A DNA stretch of 64,000 bases, taken from positions 84,926-148,925 of the forward strand of contig CAZBFP010000006.1 in the NCBI GenBank assembly GCA_964491265.1. Direction: 5' to 3'. Numbering within the stretch: the stretch's first letter is position 1; the number at the start of each line of letters is the position of its first letter. The stretch comes from JBBAGC01 sp964491265. Its GTDB lineage: Bacteria > Spirochaetota > UBA4802 > UBA5550. The position numbers and the translations under genes are program-made. Shown here piece after piece: positions 43,640-51,529 of this stretch. Under the pieces are notes generated by a model. That model was given only the letters and a program-made list of their open reading frames with translations. It searched no databases and was not told the DNA's origin.

Positions 43640-46291
43640 TCACCCTTTCCTGAAAAAGACTGCCCGGTCAGTTATAATATCTGACATCAAAGTCATATTA
43701 TCGCCTGTAACATCATAAACTCCTACCACATCTGAATACTTTGACCAGTCAGGGAGAATTAAGGGCAATTTATTCTCCCTGTCCGCAATAAAAGTTTCAT
43801 TATAAACAACCCCATCCTGCCCCGGAAAAAGTGCGGCATAAAATATTCCTGTTTCCACCAGGTCATGGAAAAAGTGTGATCCGAATGAGAGCTCCGGCAT
43901 AATATTTTCATCCATAACAGCAACTTCAACAAGAACCTTAATATAATTAATTTCATGGAATCTCACCGGTACACCCAGGGAAGGGGTAGTTGTTCCCCAT
44001 CTGCCGGGGCCAATGAGTACAACACCGAAATCGTTCCCCACCGCAGGGATAAGCCTGTTAAGATACCCGATAAGCCTGGCCACATCATATTTCCCCGACT
44101 GATTAAGGGCAGAATACCGGGCCGGATTGACAAAGATAATTCTGTCTACCTTGATATTAACACTCCCCCCCAGGAAATCCCCTTCTGAAGCGAACATTAT
44201 ACTTTCTGCCTCTATATAATCCGGAATTTCCACCCTTCTTCCTGAGCCGCCGGTCTGATATGGTCTGCACTGAAGAAGATTAATCCTGTATTTATATTCA
44301 GAAACAAAATTAACAGTGAACTCAATATCCACCGGATAATTGTAGTTATTCCTGAGAATAGTTAGTATACTTCTCATTTTAACCGGGAAATCGCTCTTCT
44401 TAAAAAAATTATCAAAGCTGAGAAGCCAGGGGGTTGTCCCCTTCATATTATAATCCCTTATTTTCCCTGCCAGCTCCTGGCTGTACTCACCCACCATTTC
44501 AATTTCTTTATAATTTATATCCTCAAGGAGCTCCCCCAGCTTTACTGTTTCAAATAGATTTGTTTCGATATTAAGCAAATCTACCAGATGCTGGGAAAAC
44601 TTCTGCAGATCATCAGGGCCTGAGTGGGGTCTGAGCAGGGGGTCATCCAGGGCAACTATGCGGGGATAATCCCCCTCTACCCTGTCAACAGCCCTTGTTC
44701 CCAGCCCTGCAACAAGCCGGAGCATACCTGCATCAGGGTCTATCCCCTCTCTCCAGGCATAGGTATTATATGAAAGACCCACACCTGCCATGTCAGGGAA
44801 AAAATATTTACCATGATGGTTCCCGGAAACCCTCTGCACAATAAGCGCCATCTGCTCATCGCTTTTATTAAGGCCTCTCTGCTCCCTGTAGGCAAGGGCA
44901 TCCTCATTCATTGTACTCGCATAAACCATTCTTACTGCCTTAGTAAAATCGCTGAACCTCTGCTGCGGGCTCCCCTGGTTAACACAGAAGTGACTCTCAT
45001 ACTTGCCCGCAAAGGCATGCCCGAAGGTATCCTCAAGAAGACTGCTTGATCTAACTATAAAAGGAGACTGGCCGAAATATTCTATTATCTGCAGGAACTG
45101 CTCCTTTATTTCCGGGGGGAATAAACCGTTAAGCATCCGCACCCTCAAGTTAGGGGCTGTTGAGTAATATCCCTCATCGGTTTTATGCTCCATAAAGAGA
45201 CCCCATAGCCCGTTCTGTACAATAAAGGTATGAAATACATCGGACCCTATAAAAAAGGTATCGTGCGGCTCTATAAGTTCATCACTGGCATCACCCAGCT
45301 CATTGCGAAGAATTTTTCCTGCTATCATCATACCTGCTGCTTTACCACCGATATAGCCGGTACCGGTAAGCCTGTCATTTATCGAAATAAAATCATCAAG
45401 TGTAAAATGCCTGCATGCAAGATCAACAATTCTATCCTCCCGTCCAATCATGAGCCTGGCAAGACGACTCACCATACCTTCAGCTTCTTCACTATCGCCG
45501 CTTCCGGTTAATGAGGCTACTTCAAGGAACAGCCTGTCCCAGAAGTCAAGATTTCTGCTGGTCATCTCTGCATTAAGTTTCTGCATATAGCTTATAAATG
45601 CGGTAACATCGGAACTTTTAGTTAGGGGTTTAAATTTATATCCATCCCTTTTATGAGGGAAAAACATGGTTGGTGAATAACGGTTCCACACTTTCAGGGG
45701 GTGGACATAGAGGTTACCCTCAAAATTGTGAATATCGATTAATACCTGTGTTGTCTCCCTTATACGGGCCACGGTTTTAAAATCGTGGCTTTTACGGATA
45801 ATGGCAAAATATGCAACTGTGTTAAGTTCAAAAAGAAAGGGGCAGGTAACAAAGAAAAAGTTCCCTATCATCAGGTCTGTGGCCCATGCTGAAAGAAGAT
45901 CGGAAAGTGAATCAAAGACGTAAAATGCCTCCTCCCCTGCATCACGGATTATTTCATGTACATCCCTGGAAAAATTTTCAAAACCTGAATGAGCGCTAAG
46001 CCTGCATATGGTGACCCCCTCTGTACCTTCTTCAATAAGGGGTGCGTGAGATGCGAACCGGATATAATAAAGCCTCCTCCCTTCACTTAATGAATGTTTA
46101 ACAAAGGGTGTGACAAACTCCCTGTAATCATTGATATTGTCTGTCTGCCATACCACATTGTCTCCAATATTAAGAGAATCGATAATATGGTCAAAGCTCT
46201 CTATGCCGCTGCTCACTGCTGTAATAGATTTCAATAATTCCCCCTGAGGCGGCCCTGTTTCAGGACACACCGATTCTGGTAATATCAACAA
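43640..46291 (-). CDS. RecA/KaiC-like and PPDK N-terminal (ATP-grasp) fusion protein
   Basis: An 883-residue cytoplasmic protein. Residues 20-200 look like a RAD55/KaiC core (SGIESFDHIIDSLNIGDNVV) that has lost the P-loop. Residues about 320-640 form the nucleotide-binding half of pyruvate phosphate dikinase/PEP synthase, shown by GYIGGKAAGMMIAGK, PFIVRSSSLLEDTFGHAFAG and GLGTRAVDRVEGDYPR. The phosphohistidine and PEP-binding domains are absent; instead a distinct C-terminal domain holds VVLIGPGRWGTTTPSLGVPV. It may phosphorylate or sense something other than pyruvate. Translation probably starts at TTG 46291, six bases after a perfect AGGAGG. Confidence 0.8.
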   Translation of the reverse strand: MLILPESVCPETGPPQGELLKSITAVSSGIESFDHIIDSLNIGDNVVWQTDNINDYREFVTPFVKHSLSEGRRLYYIRFASHAPLIEEGTEGVTICRLSAHSGFENFSRDVHEIIRDAGEEAFYVFDSLSDLLSAWATDLMIGNFFFVTCPFLFELNTVAYFAIIRKSHDFKTVARIRETTQVLIDIHNFEGNLYVHPLKVWNRYSPTMFFPHKRDGYKFKPLTKSSDVTAFISYMQKLNAEMTSRNLDFWDRLFLEVASLTGSGDSEEAEGMVSRLARLMIGREDRIVDLACRHFTLDDFISINDRLTGTGYIGGKAAGMMIAGKILRNELGDASDELIEPHDTFFIGSDVFHTFIVQNGLWGLFMEHKTDEGYYSTAPNLRVRMLNGLFPPEIKEQFLQIIEYFGQSPFIVRSSSLLEDTFGHAFAGKYESHFCVNQGSPQQRFSDFTKAVRMVYASTMNEDALAYREQRGLNKSDEQMALIVQRVSGNHHGKYFFPDMAGVGLSYNTYAWREGIDPDAGMLRLVAGLGTRAVDRVEGDYPRIVALDDPLLRPHSGPDDLQKFSQHLVDLLNIETNLFETVKLGELLEDINYKEIEMVGEYSQELAGKIRDYNMKGTTPWLLSFDNFFKKSDFPVKMRSILTILRNNYNYPVDIEFTVNFVSEYKYRINLLQCRPYQTGGSGRRVEIPDYIEAESIMFASEGDFLGGSVNIKVDRIIFVNPARYSALNQSGKYDVARLIGYLNRLIPAVGNDFGVVLIGPGRWGTTTPSLGVPVRFHEINYIKVLVEVAVMDENIMPELSFGSHFFHDLVETGIFYAALFPGQDGVVYNETFIADRENKLPLILPDWSKYSDVVGVYDVTGDNMTLMSDIITDRAVFFRKG

Positions 46292-46587
46292 TACAGACCT
46301 CCTGCTTTTAAAAAAATATTTTTTACAAAAATGGTGCGTAAGTGATATTTTTTTACCATTTTGTAATAAAAAATGTTTTTCTCCGTTTATTCAATAATTT
46401 TAAAATATAGTGCATTTAAAAACCATAGTGCTCTTTGTATTTCAGTCGGGAGAAGAGCATGCAGGGAAGGAGGGAATTCTGACGCTGATGTAACCTGGGC
46501 GCCCATATTCTATCTCATGGCAGGTATAGCTTTCTGATATGGAATTATAATACAACTTAATGGCCCCTGACTCTCCTTTTGCACAAC

Positions 46588-46618
46588 AATAAAACCCGGA
46601 ATAATTCCGGGTTTTATT
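46588..46618. terminator. Terminator hairpin
   Basis: AATAAAACCCGGAAT / ATTCCGGGTTTTATT with almost no loop: a strong stem with A and T tracts on either side, usable on both strands. Confidence 0.7.
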
Positions 46619-46681
46619 GAATAGCCGTAAATATTTATAAAAATGCGTTATTTTTTAACCCTCAGATTATCAATACTGATC

Positions 46682-46710
46682 AAACCGCACAGTTAAGTAC
46701 TGCGCGGTTT
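46682..46710 (-). terminator. Terminator hairpin after nfnB
   Basis: AAACCGC and GCGGTTT arms with an inner GCAGT / ACTG pairing, nine bases after the nfnB stop on the minus strand. The T run is short. Confidence 0.55.
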
Positions 46711-46718
46711 AGATACCT

Positions 46719-48113
46719 TTACCATTCACCTGTAGCCAGATAATCATTGATAGCTGCAGCTGCTTTTCGTCCAGCACCCATTGCCTCAATTACAGTTGCT
46801 GCACCTGAAACAATGTCACCCCCGGCAAAAACACCTTTTTTAGATGTCTTCATCGTTTCATCATCTGCAACAATATTTCCCCATTTATTCGTTTCAAGTC
46901 CCGGTGAACTTTTCTGCACAATAGGATTCGGGCCATTCCCTATTGCAATAATGGCAACATCAATATAAATAACAAATTCCGACCCCTTTACTTCCACAGG
47001 CCTTCTTCGTCCCGAATCATCAGGCTCGCCAAGTTCCATCCGCACACATTCAACACCTGTGAGCTTCCCCTTTTCATCACCAATAAACCTTACAGGATTT
47101 GAAAGAAGGTCAAAAATAATCCCCTCCTCCTCTGCATGATGGATCTCCTCCTCCCTTGCAGGCATTTCACTGCGCGATCTCCTGTAAACAAGGTGAACCT
47201 CGTTACAATCGAGCCTGCGCGCGACCCTTGCGGAATCCATGGCAACATTACCGCCCCCGAAAACTGCTATACTTTTCCCCTTAATTACAGGGGTATCGTA
47301 ATGAGGGAACTGGTAGGCCTTCATCAGATTTACCCGTGTTAAATACTCATTTGCAGAATAAACCCCCTGCATATTTTCCCCCGGAATATTAAGAAATGAC
47401 GGAAGCCCGGCACCTGTACCGACAAATACAGCGTCAAATCTTTCAAGGATATCATCCAGGCTTTCAGATATCCCGACCACTCTGTTTGGAATAATCTCCA
47501 CACCCATTTTAACCAGCTGATCGATTTCGTAATGTACAATCTCCTTTGGCAGACGGAACTCAGGTATACCGTAAACAAGAACCCCGCCAGGGCTGTGGAG
47601 CGCTTCAAAAATTGTTACTCCATGGCCGCATTTTGCCATCTCACCTGCAACCGTTAATCCGGCAGGGCCTGAACCGATAACTGCTACTTTTCTTCCGCCA
47701 GTGCATTCAGGCTTTTCCGGGTTTAAATGCTCCACCTTTCTCTCATAATCCGCAACAAAACCTTCGAGTTTACCTATTGCCACAGGTTCAAATTTTTTCC
47801 CCAGAATACATAATTTTTCACATTGAGACTCCTGAGGGCACACCCGGCCGCAAACCGCAGGGAGAGAGTTGGTACCTTTTATTATCTCAACAGCTTTTAA
47901 AAAATTTCCTTCAGCTGCCTCTTTGATAAAACCGGGGATATTTACATTTACAGGACACCCTTCAACACAGTTCGGATTTTTACACTGGATACATCTTTTA
48001 GCTTCAATAACGGCGGTTTCCGTGGAAAAACCGAGGGGAACCTCATTGAAATTTTTTATCCTTTCGAGCGGATTCTGTTCAGACATTGTCTGTCTTGGAA
48101 TTCTTTCAGCCAT
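46719..48113 (-). CDS. nfnB: NfnB: large subunit of NADH-dependent ferredoxin:NADP+ oxidoreductase
   Basis: A 464-residue flavoprotein. N-terminal cysteine sets for two 4Fe-4S clusters are seen (CIQCKNPNCVEGCP, CGRVCPQESQCEKLC). The FAD motif GSGPAGLTVAGEMA, the NADP motif FGGGNVAMDSARVARRL and the C-terminal FAGGDIVSGAATVIEAMGAG follow. Alone it is often annotated GltA (glutamate synthase), but the overlapping upstream gene encodes the NfnA partner. The pair therefore most likely forms the electron-bifurcating transhydrogenase that couples NADPH, NAD and ferredoxin. The start overlaps nfnA by 8 bases. Confidence 0.9.
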   Translation of the reverse strand: MAERIPRQTMSEQNPLERIKNFNEVPLGFSTETAVIEAKRCIQCKNPNCVEGCPVNVNIPGFIKEAAEGNFLKAVEIIKGTNSLPAVCGRVCPQESQCEKLCILGKKFEPVAIGKLEGFVADYERKVEHLNPEKPECTGGRKVAVIGSGPAGLTVAGEMAKCGHGVTIFEALHSPGGVLVYGIPEFRLPKEIVHYEIDQLVKMGVEIIPNRVVGISESLDDILERFDAVFVGTGAGLPSFLNIPGENMQGVYSANEYLTRVNLMKAYQFPHYDTPVIKGKSIAVFGGGNVAMDSARVARRLDCNEVHLVYRRSRSEMPAREEEIHHAEEEGIIFDLLSNPVRFIGDEKGKLTGVECVRMELGEPDDSGRRRPVEVKGSEFVIYIDVAIIAIGNGPNPIVQKSSPGLETNKWGNIVADDETMKTSKKGVFAGGDIVSGAATVIEAMGAGRKAAAAINDYLATGEW

Positions 48114-48957
48114 TTTTTGTCACCCCGTCAAGTCTGCATTTATGCTTATGCTCTGTAAAGCAGGCACTTTCCTCATCTTTATAAGTGTTAAGTCTCAAAA
48201 GGAGCTCATCAAAATTGACAAGATGAGCGTCAAATTCCGGTCCGTCAACACAGGTAAATTTTGTTTCATTCCCCACTGTAACCCTGCACCCTCCGCACAT
48301 CCCGGTGCCGTCAACCATTACAGAATTTAAACTGACAAAAGTTTTTATATTCTTCTCTTTTGTAATCTCACTTACAGCCTTCATCATAGGCACAGGCCCT
48401 ACTGCAACAACCAGGTCGATTTTTTCACTCTCTAAAATTTCGGAAAGCCCCTGAGTAACAAAACCCTTTCTCCCGGCAGAACCGTTATCAGTAAAAACCT
48501 GGAGTGTATCACATACCTGCGACAATTCATTTTCCAGTATAAGAAGCCCACCCTCTCTTGCGCCGATTATACCTGAAACCCTATTCCCCGCCTCTTTCAT
48601 TGCTGAAGCTATGGGATATACAGGAGCAATACCGATCCCCCCGCCTATACACAGCACAGTCCCGAATTTTTTTACTTCAGTAGGATGCCCCAGGGGACCT
48701 GCCACATCTTTTAAATATTCCCCGCTTTTAAGCATGGAAAGTTTTGAAGTGCTCTTCCCCACAATCTGGTAATAAAGGGTTATTGTACCTGCACCTTTAT
48801 CAGCTCCGGCAATTGTTAAAGGGACTCTTTCTCCGAATTCATCAATAATGATAATAACAAACTGCCCTGCCTTTCTATGCATGGCAGTATATTCAGCTTC
48901 AACCACCATTTTCCCAATATTATCCGCAATAATTTCATTTGAATGTATTAAATGCAC
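48106..48957 (-). CDS. nfnA: NfnA: small subunit of NADH-dependent ferredoxin:NADP+ oxidoreductase
   Basis: A 283-residue subunit with a ferredoxin-reductase fold. An FAD-binding barrel comes first (AGQFVIIIIDEFGERVPLTIA), then the NAD domain GGGIGIAPVYPIASAMKEAG, VAVGPVPMMKAV, and the 2Fe-2S site GTGMCGGCRVTVG with the distal Cys in FTCVDGPEFD. All ligands are present. It matches the sulfide dehydrogenase/dihydroorotate-dehydrogenase electron-transfer family. Translation starts at GTG 48957 after AAGGGG. First gene of the nfnAB operon. Confidence 0.9.
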   Translation of the reverse strand: MHLIHSNEIIADNIGKMVVEAEYTAMHRKAGQFVIIIIDEFGERVPLTIAGADKGAGTITLYYQIVGKSTSKLSMLKSGEYLKDVAGPLGHPTEVKKFGTVLCIGGGIGIAPVYPIASAMKEAGNRVSGIIGAREGGLLILENELSQVCDTLQVFTDNGSAGRKGFVTQGLSEILESEKIDLVVAVGPVPMMKAVSEITKEKNIKTFVSLNSVMVDGTGMCGGCRVTVGNETKFTCVDGPEFDAHLVNFDELLLRLNTYKDEESACFTEHKHKCRLDGVTKNG

Positions 48958-48978
48958 TGCATACCCCTTAGTTTTGTA

Positions 48979-49016
48979 TTTTTACACTTAGATATATTTT
49001 CAGGAATTAAAATTGA
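48979..49016 (-). repeat. REP-like element, half copy
   Basis: The distal arm of the inverted-orientation element (TTTACACTTAGATATATTTTC, then GGAATTAAAATTGA) without the central hairpin, in the nfnA upstream region, about 200 bases from full copy 5. Confidence 0.55.
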
Positions 49017-49209
49017 TTTATACTCATAATTTTCTATGCGTCTTAATTTATTAGTCAATATTTTTTTGACCCTTAAAAAGTAAGCTCTTAAGAGATATAT
49101 TACAGACAGGTAAAATAATAATATAAACCTGACAAAAGCCATCCAATCAGCATATATTCCTCATTAAAACCCCTTCTTTCTATAGAGAGATTATAAAAAA
49201 ATTCAGTAT

Positions 49210-49326
49210 TTATTCCTAAACTTTTTATTATTAAAAAAATGCTCTATTATCCCCGCCGCCGGAGGCGGCGGGGATATAAAACTGTCCATTTTTACACTAA
49301 AATATATTTTCTGGAATTAACATTGA
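49210..49326 (-). repeat. REP-like palindromic element, copy 5
   Basis: Inverted-orientation copy with the canonical GC-rich hairpin (ATCCCCGCCGCC, GGA loop, GGCGGCGGGGAT), lying between divergent nfnA and the TPR gene. Confidence 0.85.
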
Positions 49327-49412
49327 AAAAATTGCGGAAAAGCTGAAAAAATAAAGTGACAGATACACTGCCTTGAAATACCATTGATTAACTAAAAAAG
49401 AAGATTGAAAAA

Positions 49413-49970
49413 ATGAAAGAAAATACCAGATTTAACCTGAAAGATACGCTTATCAAAGAAAGCTTCCATGATAACGATGAGTTTATAAAACTCCGCGACA
49501 ATCCTGTTAAGCTCATTGATAAAGGTTATGAATTTATAGACAGCGGTGAATATAAAAAAGCTTTCAAGCTTTTTACCATGGGCGCAAAAACTGACCGAAC
49601 TGATCCGGATATATTGAACGGTATAGGGATCTGTCTTTGTGAAATGGGTAAGCTCAATGAAGCACGGCAGATTCTTGAATATGCAATAGAAAAAAATCCT
49701 GATGACCCGGTTATCTACGCTAATATAGCTGGCGTGTTATGGGAACAGATGGATTATGATATGGCAATATATTACTACAATAAATCTATCGAAATTGATC
49801 CCGAAATAGAAGAGACTTTTTTTAATCTTATAAACCTCTACATTGAAACAGGCTCACTTTTCATGGCCTTTATTGAATGCAATAAATTCATGAAAACATT
49901 CCCTGACAATCAGGAAGCCCTGGAACTGCAGGAGGATATTATCCTGAACCTTGGGATTTCATTTATTTAA
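49413..49970 (+). CDS. TPR-repeat protein
   Basis: A 185-residue protein with three to four tetratricopeptide repeats: GYEFIDSGEYKKAFKLFTMG, LNGIGICLCEMGKLNEARQI, YANIAGVLWEQMDYDMAIYY and FNLINLYIETGSLFMAFIEC. There is no signal peptide, so it is probably a cytosolic adaptor for protein complexes; the partner is unknown. The ribosome-binding site is weak (AAGAAG). Its stop overlaps the convergent lipoprotein gene by four bases. Confidence 0.85.
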   Translation: MKENTRFNLKDTLIKESFHDNDEFIKLRDNPVKLIDKGYEFIDSGEYKKAFKLFTMGAKTDRTDPDILNGIGICLCEMGKLNEARQILEYAIEKNPDDPVIYANIAGVLWEQMDYDMAIYYYNKSIEIDPEIEETFFNLINLYIETGSLFMAFIECNKFMKTFPDNQEALELQEDIILNLGISFI

Positions 49971-50437
49971 TCCACCTGAAGATTTTTAAAATACTCACCT
50001 GCTCCTCCTCTCTTAAGGGAGTCAGCCATCTTACTGAAATCATCAGCCCTGTCAATTTTCCATAAATCATTCTCTTTCTTCATTTTCAGATCAATTGTAA
50101 ATCCCTTCATATTCTCTACAGGATGATCAATAAATCTCACTGTAACAATAGAGCTGTCACCATTGTACTTCTCATCAGCAATTTCAAAAACCCCCTTTTC
50201 CGGAATAAAGCTTAAAATCGAATAAGCTGAACTCTTCTCAATGCCGGAAGCTTTAACAAACCGGTTAAACTGATCTATTGTACTCTCAGTATAAAGCTGA
50301 ACAATCTCCTCTTTACCGCTAAGCTTCTGAAGCAGATCAATAAGCTCTGCCGGAGAACCTGCGGGGATCTCTTTTTTGCCGCATCCTGCAGAGAGAAAGA
50401 GCAGGATAATACATGTGATTATTGAATTTAATTTCAT
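49967..50437 (-). CDS. Hypothetical lipoprotein
   Basis: A 156-residue lipoprotein with signal and lipobox (LFLSAGCGKKE). The mature part contains an ELIDLLQKLSGKEEIVQLYTE helix, then alternating strands ending in KMKKENDLWKIDRADDF, a pattern common in small lipoproteins with a DUF4878/NTF2-like fold, though I cannot assign one. I chose ATG 50437, which has AAGGGAG upstream and gives a normal signal; an upstream ATG at 50497 overlaps the previous gene. Last of a three-gene minus-strand set. Confidence 0.75.
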   Translation of the reverse strand: MKLNSIITCIILLFLSAGCGKKEIPAGSPAELIDLLQKLSGKEEIVQLYTESTIDQFNRFVKASGIEKSSAYSILSFIPEKGVFEIADEKYNGDSSIVTVRFIDHPVENMKGFTIDLKMKKENDLWKIDRADDFSKMADSLKRGGAGEYFKNLQVD

Positions 50438-50477
50438 AATAGCAGGCTCCCTTTCCCGGATCGGGACAGAGGAATTT

Positions 50478-50843
50478 TTAGTGCAGGTCCCCGTCACCGG
50501 ATGATAAATTTTTGTATATTATTTCAGCTTTATAGCTGTGGTGAAGCTCATTTAGAATAATTTCCTTTGCGGAAAAATCGAGTTCATCCCATTGAATGGG
50601 ATTATCCATATTTTCACAGTGAAGATTAATCAGCTCAGTTTCCACGTCAATATAGACATCGACTACATTAATGCCCACATACCCCTTTTCATAATCATTA
50701 TAAGGTATCTGCACATTAATATCTGCTTTCATCTCCGGGAATGTACCGAGTATCTCAACAACAAACCCGGACATCATTAGCCCTATTTCAAATGTTTTAT
50801 GCCCGATATTAACCGCTTTGACATCAAATCTGTCTTTTTCCAT
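50478..50843 (-). CDS. Hypothetical protein
   Basis: A 121-residue soluble protein I do not recognise. It looks beta-rich in the first two thirds (VNIGHKTFEIGLMMSGFVVEI, VGINVVDVYIDVETELINLH) with a C-terminal helix. It starts five bases after the stop of the preceding gene with no ribosome-binding site of its own, so translation is probably coupled to it. Unusually short intergenic spacing and intact frame support a real gene. Confidence 0.6.
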   Translation of the reverse strand: MEKDRFDVKAVNIGHKTFEIGLMMSGFVVEILGTFPEMKADINVQIPYNDYEKGYVGINVVDVYIDVETELINLHCENMDNPIQWDELDFSAKEIILNELHHSYKAEIIYKNLSSGDGDLH

Positions 50844-50848
50844 AATTT

Positions 50849-51265
50849 TTAATTAGTCTCAAACACTCTTCGCATAAAAGGGATTTTAAAAGGAAGCCTT
50901 GTCATACCGCGACTACCCCTTCCCCCCTGCACTTCCCCTGTATCCTCTACGCTCCAAAGTCCCTTATCAAGGGCGTAAAGTATTTCCGTTAAACCTCTTT
51001 CACTTAAATCAGAAATTTCTTTACCGCAAATAAAGTCAAAAAAACCTGCCGCGCCTGACCTGTAAAGATCTGCACAGACATTCCCCTCTTCATTTATAAA
51101 AATACAGTTTATTGACAGGTTCCCAGATCCGGTACTCGACTTTCTTGTTTCAAAGTATGATATTCCATCAAGATAAAGGGGACTGCCGGTATCTCCTCCA
51201 GCCTCAGCAATTTTAGACTTAATTGACTCAAGAAGAATATTGTTATCTAAAGCATTGTCATGCAT
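50849..51265 (-). CDS. Hypothetical protein
   Basis: A 138-residue soluble protein, not recognised. Strands (YLDGISYFETRKSS, NLSINCIFINEEG) are followed by helices and a basic C-terminus rich in Gly and Arg (QGGRGSRGMTRLPF). GGGGG lies six bases before the ATG. It heads a three-gene set with the 121-residue protein and the lipoprotein. No signal peptide. Confidence 0.6.
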   Translation of the reverse strand: MHDNALDNNILLESIKSKIAEAGGDTGSPLYLDGISYFETRKSSTGSGNLSINCIFINEEGNVCADLYRSGAAGFFDFICGKEISDLSERGLTEILYALDKGLWSVEDTGEVQGGRGSRGMTRLPFKIPFMRRVFETN

Positions 51266-51383
51266 TCAGCACCCCCGCAGATAAAATTTTTATTCATGCA
51301 CAGGTTTATTATCGGAATATTATATCAAAAGGATTAGCAAAGGAATGCTTATGAAAGGGGGTTGCTTTTCACAATAAAATATA

Positions 51384-51467
51384 TGCCGCGAGAGGGACTC
51401 GAACCCTCACAGGTGTACACCTACTAGACCCTGAACCTAGCGCGTCTACCAATTCCGCCATCGCGGC
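51384..51467 (-). tRNA. tRNA-Leu (anticodon CAG)
   Basis: On the minus strand the acceptor GCCGCGA pairs with TCGCGGC. The D-loop has TTGG, the anticodon stem CTAGG / TCTAG encloses TTCAGGG (anticodon CAG, reading CUG), a long class II variable arm follows, and the T-loop is TTCGAGT. Discriminator A, CCA not encoded. It is the second leucine tRNA in the window. Confidence 0.95.
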
Positions 51468-51529
51468 ATAACTTTATTATATAAAAGAAATCTGCGATCT
51501 CTTTTGTCAAACTATTTTCAGCTGTGCTG

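Larger units (their letters stand above)
46292..46718. other. Intergenic region with two hairpins
   Basis: No gene seen. The part up to about 46440 is AT-rich and should hold the promoter of the PPDK_N fusion gene. The part from 46588 holds terminators for the nfn operon. Confidence 0.5.

Noticed and set aside
46719..48113. Annotation as a second glutamate synthase (GltA)
   Set aside because: The overlapping NfnA-type partner gene fits the bifurcating transhydrogenase better; a complete gltBD is already present.
48948..49142. A 64-codon minus-strand frame upstream of nfnA
   Set aside because: Lies in the AT-rich promoter region and overlaps a half repeat; composition and lack of a start signal argue against coding.
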